Below, piece after piece: positions 7,612-13,599 of a stretch of DNA of 15,206 nt. Under the pieces are notes generated by a model that did not search any database, had not been told where the DNA came from, and worked only from the letters and a program-made list of their open reading frames with translations. The stretch is taken from positions 1-15,206 of the forward strand of contig NZ_DYZA01000089.1 of the NCBI RefSeq assembly GCF_020741395.1. The letters run 5' to 3'. Origin of the DNA: Mailhella massiliensis (GTDB taxonomy: Bacteria > Desulfobacterota > Desulfovibrionia > Desulfovibrionales > Desulfovibrionaceae). The translations under genes were made by a program, and so were the position numbers. Numbering within the stretch: position 1 is the stretch's first letter; the number at the start of each line of letters is the position of its first letter.

Positions 7612-8373
7612 TCAGGCAAGGTAAAGCCCCGCTCCCGATTCCCGGATGAGGTCCTGCCATGGGGCGGGCAGGGGGGCGTTGGAAAAGACGGCTTCCAGCT
7701 GGCTCAGATGCCCCACCCTGGCCATGGCCGGGCGGCCGAACTTGGAATTGTCGCAGGCGAGGAAAACCCGCCGGGAATGGGCGAGTATGGTGCGGGCCAC
7801 GGAAACTTCCTTGTAGTCGTAATCGAGCAGATTCCCTTCCCCGTCGATGCCGGAAATGCCGATGATGCCGAAATCCATGCGGAATTCCCGTATGAACTGC
7901 TCCGTTTCCGCCCCGGTGACGCCGAGGTCGTGGGAGCGCACCGTGCCGCAGGCGATGATGACTTCAAAGTCGGGGTTGGCCGCGCAGATGCGCGCCACAT
8001 TGAGATTGTTGGTGAGCACGCGCAGGTTCTTGTGCGCTGAAAGGGCGCAGGCCACGGCTTCGGTGGTGGTGCCTATGTTGAGGCACAGCGAGGCGCCGTC
8101 GGGAATGTGGGCCGCCACGAGTTCCGCAATGCGCCTTTTCTCCTCCGTGAACAGGAGCTTTCTCTGATGGTAGATGATGTTCTCCGTGCCGAGGGGCATG
8201 CCCACCCCGCCGTGGAAGCGCTGTACGCTGCCTTCTTCCGCAAGCTGGTTGATATCGCGCCGCATGGTCTGCGGGGTGACGGAAAAATGCTGGGCCAGTT
8301 CCTCAATGGTGGCATAGCCGCGCTTGTTGAGGTACTCCAGAAGGCTTTTCTTTCGGCTGTCTGCTTTGTTCAT
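7612..8373 (-). CDS. glpR: DeoR-family transcriptional repressor, GlpR-like
   Basis: The 253-residue protein matches E. coli GlpR in length and, from memory, closely in sequence. The N-terminal winged helix-turn-helix reads YATIEELAQHFSVTPQTMRRDINQLAEEG (20-48). The effector domain has the sugar-phosphate isomerase-like DeoR C-terminal fold, with NIGTTTEAVA at 99-108, NNLNVA at 122-127, and DFGIIGISGID-EG-LLDYDYKEV at 168-190, followed by DNSKFGRPAM. GlpR is inactivated by glycerol-3-phosphate; whether this protein uses that ligand is inference, since no glycerol genes are nearby. The ATG at 8373 gives the family N-terminus; an upstream in-frame start at 8538 would place coding over the promoter region. 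It is divergent from the large gene at 8611. Confidence 0.88.
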   Translation of the reverse strand: MNKADSRKKSLLEYLNKRGYATIEELAQHFSVTPQTMRRDINQLAEEGSVQRFHGGVGMPLGTENIIYHQRKLLFTEEKRRIAELVAAHIPDGASLCLNIGTTTEAVACALSAHKNLRVLTNNLNVARICAANPDFEVIIACGTVRSHDLGVTGAETEQFIREFRMDFGIIGISGIDGEGNLLDYDYKEVSVARTILAHSRRVFLACDNSKFGRPAMARVGHLSQLEAVFSNAPLPAPWQDLIRESGAGLYLA

Positions 8374-8398
8374 GGCGATCCCCGGGGGAAGTGCCCGG

Positions 8399-8427
8399 AG
8401 TATAGGGCGAGGACGTCCTTTCGGCAA
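8399..8427 (-). promoter_or_regulatory. Candidate promoter of the glpR-like/MFS unit
   Basis: On the minus strand, TTGCCG (8427-8422) and TATACT (8404-8399) are separated by exactly 17 bp. The predicted transcript would start near 8392, about 20 bases before the repressor ATG. The spacer contains the perfect 10-bp palindrome AGGACGTCCT (8410-8419), a possible operator. Confidence 0.6.
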
Positions 8428-8476
8428 GCGGAAAGTCCTTTTTTTCGGGAAAAGGATAATGTGAAAAAAAACTCTA

Positions 8477-8505
8477 TTGACATATTGGCGTAATAAAACT
8501 ACACT
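8477..8505 (+). promoter_or_regulatory. Candidate sigma70-type promoter of the large gene at 8611
   Basis: A consensus -35 TTGACA (8477-8482) is followed after 17 bp by TACACT (8500-8505, four of six consensus bases). An A-rich tract at 8464-8470 could act as an UP element. Transcription would start near 8512, giving a leader of about 100 bases. A copy of the ATTGGCGTANNAAR motif fills most of the spacer, so a bound protein would block RNA polymerase. Confidence 0.7.
8484..8497 (+). promoter_or_regulatory. Operator-like motif, copy 1
   Basis: ATTGGCGTAATAAA lies between the -35 and -10 elements of the promoter for the 8611 gene. It is in the same orientation as copy 2, which starts 42 bp downstream (about four helical turns), and it shares nine exact leading bases with copies 2 and 3. 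It is a candidate binding site of the neighbouring DeoR-family repressor; the assignment is inference. Confidence 0.55.
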
Positions 8506-8525
8506 CACGTCCTTATCATCGTAAC

Positions 8526-8539
8526 ATTGGCGTAACAAA
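8526..8539 (+). promoter_or_regulatory. Operator-like motif, copy 2
   Basis: ATTGGCGTAACAAA lies at about +15 to +28 of the predicted transcript of the 8611 gene, 42 bp (start to start) after copy 1 and in the same orientation. Same-face direct repeats suit cooperative binding by an oligomeric DeoR-type repressor. Confidence 0.55.
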
Positions 8540-8610
8540 GCGCAGTTCTTTCCTTATTTCCGCTGCCCGGTCCCGCCGGAGAGCGTTTTTTCCCTGCGAG
8601 GCAAAAGAGC

Positions 8611-11600
8611 ATGTCGCCGGAACTTTATTTCGACAGGCAGGATCGGGAAATCCTGACCATGGTGAACAGGATCCTGGAGTGTCCGGACAAGGCCCAGAGC
8701 CGCGTGTTCGACGCGAACCTCCATCCGCACGGCATCAAGGGCCTGGTCATTTCCCGCGTGTCCCGTGTGGCCTACGCCGTCATCAACCTGCTCACCAACC
8801 TGGAAGTGGGCCAGGCCGACGACAGGCTCATGGCGCTTCAGGCCCTGTACGACGAGGTCATGAGCAGCGCCCATTCCATGCTCCGGCGCAATACCGCGCG
8901 CGTGCTTCTGCAGATCATGAAGGATCTTGTGCGCGCGCAGGATTCCCCGCTCACGCAGCTCAAGCTGGCCCACGACTTCCGCAAGGCCGCCCAGGGCACG
9001 CCCCGCGTGGTGCGCAAGATGCTTGCGCGCTATCACCTGCCGGAAATGCCGGAGGAGTGGAACCAGCTTTCCTTCGACGACCATGTCTACGACGCCCATT
9101 CCCGCGGCCGCAAGACGCCCACGCATCTCATCATGGATGCGTGGATCAAGGGCCTGCGTTACCTCACCGTGGTGTATTCCCACTACATCGACTATGCGGC
9201 GGCCAAGGAAATCCTGGACGCGGCGGCCATCATGGGCATCCATGTGCGCGTGGGGCTGGAATTCCGCTGCCCCTTCCGGGGGCGTTACGTCAGCATGGTG
9301 TGGGTCCCGCGCGGCTTCAGCGCTGCGGCGGACTTTCTGGAATTTCTGGAGACGGAAAAGATGCAGGGCCTCATCAGGGAGGGGCACGACGCCGTGGCCT
9401 GGCGCAGGGAAAGGACGCTGGAGGCCCTGGAGCGCTGGAACGCGCAGAGGCGTCCCGGCCTGGAAAAGGCCTGGAAGGTGGAAATCCCCGCCCTCAAGCC
9501 TGAAAGGTTCATGGCCTGCGTGGGCCTCGGCCAGCCCTCCTTCGAGCATCTTGCCGAATGTATCCACAACCATGTGCTGCCCTTCATGCGCCTGAGGGCG
9601 GAGAATCTTCGCGCGCGCATATCCTCCGGCGAGGATACGGAGGGCGCGGCGGCAAAGGAGCTTCTGGAGCTCGACAGCCTCACGGGCACGGCCGTGGCTT
9701 CCGCATGGCTCGAAGGGAGCGACCTGCCCGAGATAGGCAGGGAGAAGGAAGGCGTGCCCGCCATGCTCACGCGCTCCCCTTCCGAGATGGTGGAGCTTCT
9801 CACCTCCATGCACACCGGCTACCGCCTCATCCTGAACCTTGCCGGGCTCAATGTGCGCGACGTGCTGGAGCTTCTCTACGACTGCGACTGCTGCATTACG
9901 CACCTTGAGCTTTTCAACCTTAAAGACTGGCACGAGGGCCTTCTCAACGACCTGCCTGCCGTCAACGAGCTCCAGCGCGTGCTCAACGAGGGCCGCGGCC
10001 CCCGCATCAAGCAGATCGTGCACGAAATCCTCGACAGTCTCGAAGCGGCCGGGGAGAAGGAGAGGGCGGCGAAGTTCCGCAGTATCCAGAGCAATATCCC
10101 CATCCTGTGGGAATACTACCGCAAGAACCCCCTGAAGAGCCGCATAGGCTCGAACTCCGTCAGGAACAGCGGCAACCGCTCCTTCGGCATGGGCTTCGTG
10201 TATACCGAGACCCTGCCCAAGCGCGCCAAGAAAACCCTGCGCGAGAATTCCGCCTACATGGGCGAGATCCCGGTATATACCCGCATCGAAGAGCGCATAA
10301 GCTACGAGGACGACAAGGAAAACGTGTCCGGCTTCACCCGAGCCGTGCGCCGCGTGCCGGGCTTTCGGCATTTCCGGCAGGCCAGGAACAGGGCATGGCT
10401 TCCCGACGACAACAGCCAGGTCATGCGGCCGGGCAACGTGGTGAGCCTTGGCGGCATCAACAGGCCCCGTGCCAACGGCCTCATGGAAGAGAAGGCGCCG
10501 CCGAAGGAGGACAAGCCCGGTTCCTCCTATCTCAGCACCACCGTAACCAACTGGATCAAGGTCATGGCGGGCTTCATCCCTTCCGTGGCCTCCTTCCTCT
10601 ACACGCAGGACTGGTGGTTCCTCGCCTGGTTCGGCACCTTCATCTGGTTCGGCATCACCGGCATACGCAACATCATACAGATGGTGGTGGCCGGCAACGG
10701 CACCACGCGCAACACGCTCCTGCGCTGGAAGGACCATGTGAGCATCAGCCGCATCTGCGATTCGCTCATGTACACCGGCATTTCCGTGGCCCTTCTGGAA
10801 GTCGTCGTGCGCGTCTGGCTCCTGGAGGACATGTGCGGGCTCAGCGTGCGCGAGTACCCGGGCATAGTCTTCACCGTGCTCAACTTCGTGAACGCCATAT
10901 ACATTTGCGCCCACAACATCTACCGCGGCTTCCCGCGCGAGGCGGCCATAGGCAACCTTTTCCGAAGCGCCCTCGCCATTCCCGTCTCCTCCTGGTACAA
11001 TCAGGCCTTCGTGGCCATACTGCTTCTGTGCGGCGTGGCCGACCCGCTCTTCTACACCGTGCCGAGCGCGGCAATCATCTCCAAGCTTGCTTCGGACACT
11101 GTGGCCGCCGTCATAGAAGGCTACGCCGACAGCCAGAACAACCGCCGCATGCGCCGCTGGGACTACGAGGGCAAGGTGGCCCGCGTCTTTTCCTGCTACA
11201 CGCGCCTTGAGCTGCTCTTCCCCGAAGAAGACATACTCATCAAGCTGGCCCGCTCCGAAGGCCGCATGGAAGGCGAGGCGAGGAAGCTGGAGCTTGCGCT
11301 CATCATCAACGCCCTCGACCTCATGTATTTCTGGTTCTACCAGCCCCGCGCCCAGGATGCCTTCCGCCGCATGGTACGCGGCATGAGCCAGGCCGACCGC
11401 ACCGTGTTCGCCCGCTCCCAGCTCGTGCTGCTCCGGGAGCGAGACATAAGCCAGCTTTTCGTGGACGGGCTGGTGGGCCGCAACTTCTCCCAGCCTCTCG
11501 CCTTCTACCTCGACAGGAGACGCGATTACCTCAACGCCATGATGAAGCTCTGCCGCCCCGGCAGGAAGAATGTCCAGCCTCTGCCGGTGATACGCTTTGA

Positions 11601-11649
11601 AGGTTCCGCCGCCGCCCCGCACGGGCAGGCCGGCGATAATGCGGAATAA
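8611..11649 (+). CDS. Large membrane protein with degenerate PHP-like domain, function unknown
   Basis: I do not recognise this 1012-residue protein by name. Residues 155-217 follow the order of a PHP phosphoesterase domain: DDHVYDAHSRG (156-166) aligns with the D-HxH----SDG motif, MDAWIKGLRYLTVVYSH (175-191) with the helix and TDH motif, and VGLEF (214-218) with the GxE motif. His158, His191 and Glu217 are kept, but the second His is Tyr160 and the Asp of TDH is Ser190. A Cys cluster (425, 427, 428), THLELFNLKDW (430-440) and IGSNS---GNRSFGMGF (512-529) mark a second domain. About five membrane spans lie at roughly 651-668, 671-692, 716-738, 749-771 and 797-815, followed by a cytoplasmic-looking tail. 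No signal peptide. A GAGG box precedes the ATG by nine bases. It is divergent from the GlpR-like repressor. Confidence 0.85.
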   Translation: MSPELYFDRQDREILTMVNRILECPDKAQSRVFDANLHPHGIKGLVISRVSRVAYAVINLLTNLEVGQADDRLMALQALYDEVMSSAHSMLRRNTARVLLQIMKDLVRAQDSPLTQLKLAHDFRKAAQGTPRVVRKMLARYHLPEMPEEWNQLSFDDHVYDAHSRGRKTPTHLIMDAWIKGLRYLTVVYSHYIDYAAAKEILDAAAIMGIHVRVGLEFRCPFRGRYVSMVWVPRGFSAAADFLEFLETEKMQGLIREGHDAVAWRRERTLEALERWNAQRRPGLEKAWKVEIPALKPERFMACVGLGQPSFEHLAECIHNHVLPFMRLRAENLRARISSGEDTEGAAAKELLELDSLTGTAVASAWLEGSDLPEIGREKEGVPAMLTRSPSEMVELLTSMHTGYRLILNLAGLNVRDVLELLYDCDCCITHLELFNLKDWHEGLLNDLPAVNELQRVLNEGRGPRIKQIVHEILDSLEAAGEKERAAKFRSIQSNIPILWEYYRKNPLKSRIGSNSVRNSGNRSFGMGFVYTETLPKRAKKTLRENSAYMGEIPVYTRIEERISYEDDKENVSGFTRAVRRVPGFRHFRQARNRAWLPDDNSQVMRPGNVVSLGGINRPRANGLMEEKAPPKEDKPGSSYLSTTVTNWIKVMAGFIPSVASFLYTQDWWFLAWFGTFIWFGITGIRNIIQMVVAGNGTTRNTLLRWKDHVSISRICDSLMYTGISVALLEVVVRVWLLEDMCGLSVREYPGIVFTVLNFVNAIYICAHNIYRGFPREAAIGNLFRSALAIPVSSWYNQAFVAILLLCGVADPLFYTVPSAAIISKLASDTVAAVIEGYADSQNNRRMRRWDYEGKVARVFSCYTRLELLFPEEDILIKLARSEGRMEGEARKLELALIINALDLMYFWFYQPRAQDAFRRMVRGMSQADRTVFARSQLVLLRERDISQLFVDGLVGRNFSQPLAFYLDRRRDYLNAMMKLCRPGRKNVQPLPVIRFEGSAAAPHGQAGDNAE

Positions 11650-11816
11650 AAAAAGCATATGGGCATGATCTTTCTGCAAGTTTCGCCTTCCGCAATGCGC
11701 CTCACGCGTAAAGGAGGGGTCTTTTCCTGCAAGCTCTTCCCCTTATGCTTTACTGGAAACAGGGCGGGCATGCCCGATAACAGCCGGAAAAGAAGCGGGA
11801 CTCTCTTGCATAAGAG

Positions 11817-11845
11817 TTGAAATTGGCGTATGAAGAAAATATCTT
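11817..11845 (+). promoter_or_regulatory. Candidate promoter of dctP
   Basis: TTGAAA (11817-11822) and TATCTT (11840-11845) are exactly 17 bp apart. Transcription would start near 11852, giving a leader of about 104 bases before dctP. Motif copy 3 begins at the last base of the -35, almost the same placement as copy 1 in the promoter at 8477. Confidence 0.6.
11822..11835 (+). promoter_or_regulatory. Operator-like motif, copy 3
   Basis: ATTGGCGTATGAAG shares ATTGGCGTA, then AA at the same offset, with the two copies near the GlpR-like repressor gene. It overlaps the -35 and spacer of the dctP promoter in the same orientation relative to transcription. This suggests that the same repressor controls the TRAP operon. 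Confidence 0.5.
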
Positions 11846-11871
11846 CGCAGACAAAAGAACTTTTGCCTGCG
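11846..11871. promoter_or_regulatory. 26-bp near-perfect palindrome at the dctP transcription start
   Basis: The core CAAAAGAACTTTTG (11852-11865) is flanked by CGCAG and CTGCG arms; of 12 base pairs only one (11851/11866) is mismatched, around a 2-base centre. It abuts the predicted -10 and coincides with the predicted +1. It could be an operator for a dimeric regulator or a 5'-end hairpin that stabilises the mRNA. Confidence 0.5.
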
Positions 11872-11914
11872 CAAGGTCGTCTCCCTGCGGATTTTGGGGA
11901 GGCGTCAACAGGAA

Positions 11915-11931
11915 TATGCCGCAGCGGCATA
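11915..11931. promoter_or_regulatory. 17-bp odd palindrome just upstream of the dctP ribosome-binding site
   Basis: TATGCCGC and GCGGCATA are perfect inverted arms around a single A. It ends about 15 bases before the GAGGAGGA box of dctP. As DNA it looks like an operator for a dimeric regulator; as RNA it would have too tight a loop and would lose inner pairs. Confidence 0.45.
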
Positions 11932-11955
11932 CGGAACAAGTTCTGAGGAGGACTT

Positions 11956-12966
11956 ATGAAACGCTTTGTTGCTCTTTCCCTGATCATGGGGCTGATGCTC
12001 GGCGCTACCGCCATGGTGGGCACGGCCCAGGCCGCCAAAACCATTAAAATCGCCGGCATGAAGGCTGAGGGCGAGCCCGAAACCATCGGTATGCACAAGT
12101 TCGGCGAATATCTGGAAAAGCTCTCCAACGGCAAGTATAAGGTCAAGGTCTATCCCAACAGTTCCCTCGGCAAGGAAGACAAGTACATCGCCGATACCCG
12201 CCGCGGCACCATCGAAATGTGCGCCACCGGTACCCAGGTCGCCGCTTTCCATCCCGCCATGGCCATGATGGAAACTCCCATGCTCTACGACAGCTATGAA
12301 CATGCCTACAAGGCCATCAACGGCGGCATTTTCGAGCTGCTCAACGAAGGCTTCACCGAAAAGTCCGGCCTCCGCACCCTCAACATGTTCCCCCTCGGCT
12401 TCCGCCACTTCTACACCAAGAACCCGGTGAAGAGCATCGACGATATCAAGGGCCTCAAGCTCCGCGTGCCCAACATCACCCTCTACACCACCTTCGCCAA
12501 GGAATGCGGCATCAACGGCCAGGCCATGCCCTTTGCTGAAGTCATGAGCTCCGTGGACCAGGGCGTTATCGACGGCGGCGACAGCCCCCTCTCCGATATC
12601 ACCTCCACCAAGGTCTACGAAAAGTGCCCGCAGATCACTCTGACCGGCCACATCCTCGTGATCCACAGCCTCTTCATCAACGAAAAGCTCTATCAGTCCC
12701 TGCCTGATCAGGACAAGGCATGGTTCAACGAAGCCGCCCGCCTCGCCGCTGAAGACGTGTGGAAGCTCGTGCAGGATATGGACAAGGCCGCCGTCAAGGA
12801 AATCGAAGATCACGGCGGCACCGTGTCCGAACCCACCCAGGCTATGAAGGATCACATGGCCGCCGCCGCAAAGCGCACCTGGACCATGTTCACCGATTCT
12901 TCCAATGACAAGACCTACGTTCCCAACGCGCAGGCCGTCTTCGACAAGGCTGCCAGCTTCAAGTAG
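11956..12966 (+). CDS. dctP: TRAP transporter periplasmic solute-binding protein, DctP family
   Basis: DctP binds an organic acid in the periplasm and hands it to the DctQM membrane complex. The 336 residues fit the family. A signal peptide is clear: MKR, a hydrophobic stretch, then a likely cleavage after AQA at residue 26. Family marks are the VKVYPNSSLGKEDKYI block, KGLKLRVPN with Arg170 (the conserved arginine that grips the substrate carboxylate), MPFAEVMSSVDQGVIDGG, and the C-terminal stretch TQAMKDHM. GAGGAGGA lies directly upstream of the ATG. The gene uses mostly GAA for Glu, unlike the GAG-rich gene before it, which may reflect high expression. The substrate is not predictable; a carboxylate or sulfonate is likely. 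A terminator follows it. Confidence 0.95.
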   Translation: MKRFVALSLIMGLMLGATAMVGTAQAAKTIKIAGMKAEGEPETIGMHKFGEYLEKLSNGKYKVKVYPNSSLGKEDKYIADTRRGTIEMCATGTQVAAFHPAMAMMETPMLYDSYEHAYKAINGGIFELLNEGFTEKSGLRTLNMFPLGFRHFYTKNPVKSIDDIKGLKLRVPNITLYTTFAKECGINGQAMPFAEVMSSVDQGVIDGGDSPLSDITSTKVYEKCPQITLTGHILVIHSLFINEKLYQSLPDQDKAWFNEAARLAAEDVWKLVQDMDKAAVKEIEDHGGTVSEPTQAMKDHMAAAAKRTWTMFTDSSNDKTYVPNAQAVFDKAASFK

Positions 12967-12980
12967 TCCCGGATGATGAA

Positions 12981-13013
12981 GGAGAGCCCCCCTCCGGCGG
13001 GCTCTCCTTTTTT
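12981..13013 (+). terminator. Intercistronic terminator between dctP and dctQ
   Basis: GGAGAGCCC and GGGCTCTCC form a perfect 9-bp stem around a 9-base loop and are followed by six T. It starts 14 bases after the dctP stop codon. Partial read-through would yield much more dctP than dctQM mRNA, in line with the excess of binding protein that such transporters need. Confidence 0.9.
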
Positions 13014-13047
13014 CCTGAATCTCTGGCTGTTTCTTCCGAGGTTTTAT

Positions 13048-13587
13048 ATGAGTGAAACTCCCTCCGCCGCCAGGAATAAGGCCAACCAGGCCGGCGCCGT
13101 CGCCTTCCAGATCTTCTGCGCCTGTATCTTTCTGGGCATGATAGGCCTGGTGTTCCTGAACGCCGTCCTGCGCTACTGCTTCAACTCCGGCTATCCGCCG
13201 AGCGAAGAATGGGCGCGCTTTCTGTTCATCTACATCACCTTCTTCGGCGCCATCGAGGCCTTCTACCGCAAGAAGCACATCGCCGTGGAAATGGTGGTGG
13301 ACATGCTCCAGGGCAACTGCCGCAAGATCGTGAGCATCATCGCCATTCTGCTTTCCATCTCCGCGCTGCTCGTGCTCCTTCAGGGCGGGGTTTCCTATGT
13401 GCTGATGACCCTCGATACCTACGCTATTGCCACTTACGTCAACATGGCGATCATCAATGCGACGCTGCCCATCATGGCCGCCGCCGCCATAGTGCTTCAG
13501 CTGCGCGACCTTGTCGCCATCCTCCGCACCCCGGCTTCCGAATTCAAGAAGACCGAGGGCATCGACCTGTCTGAGCTTCAGCACTAA
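13048..13587 (+). CDS. dctQ: TRAP transporter small membrane subunit, DctQ family
   Basis: DctQ is the four-span small subunit that packs against DctM in the inner membrane. The protein has 179 residues with hydrophobic stretches at about 17-40, 56-72, 93-120 and 130-152. The family signature is easy to see: PPSEEWARFLFIYITFFGAIEAFYRKKHIAVEMVVDML at 50-87, in which the EEWAR and KKHIAVE parts are the conserved core. I chose the ATG at 13048 because GAGG lies six bases upstream; an in-frame start at 12973 would read through the dctP terminator. It is separated from dctM by 12 bp and is surely cotranscribed with it. Confidence 0.93.
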   Translation: MSETPSAARNKANQAGAVAFQIFCACIFLGMIGLVFLNAVLRYCFNSGYPPSEEWARFLFIYITFFGAIEAFYRKKHIAVEMVVDMLQGNCRKIVSIIAILLSISALLVLLQGGVSYVLMTLDTYAIATYVNMAIINATLPIMAAAAIVLQLRDLVAILRTPASEFKKTEGIDLSELQH

Positions 13588-13599
13588 AAAGGAGAGAGT

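Larger units (their letters stand above)
11650..11955 (+). other. 306-bp intergenic region: dctP promoter and structured leader
   Basis: No standard gene is seen. The left part (11650-11800) has no clear terminator for the large gene; it holds the perfect 12-bp palindrome CGGGCATGCCCG (11765-11776) and CTCTT-GCAT-AAGAG (about 11803-11816). The right part holds the dctP promoter, motif copy 3 and a run of inverted repeats. A 38-codon frame (ATG 11830 to TGA 11946) also runs through it. Confidence 0.6.

Noticed and set aside
7605..7619. TTG start at 7619 for the MFS gene
   Set aside because: The ATG at 7604 has a better-placed TGAGG box, and the longer form only adds five residues inside the repressor gene.
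8374..8538. Upstream start at 8538 for the repressor
   Set aside because: It would add 55 residues unlike any DeoR protein and translate through the promoter and operator region.
8561..8591. CCGG-TCCCG-CCGG followed by a T-run before the 8611 gene, as an attenuator
   Set aside because: The stem is only 4 bp and the T-run is offset by six bases, too weak to support.
8554..11679. 1041-codon open frame on the minus strand opposite the large gene
   Set aside because: It is a mirror frame of a real gene kept open by GC-rich third codon positions. Its product is rich in His, Gly, Ala and Glu, lacks any domain motif, and would cover the promoter side of the real gene.
12973..13047. Upstream start at 12973 for dctQ
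   Set aside because: The extension is the translated dctP terminator hairpin; the ATG at 13048 has its own ribosome-binding site.
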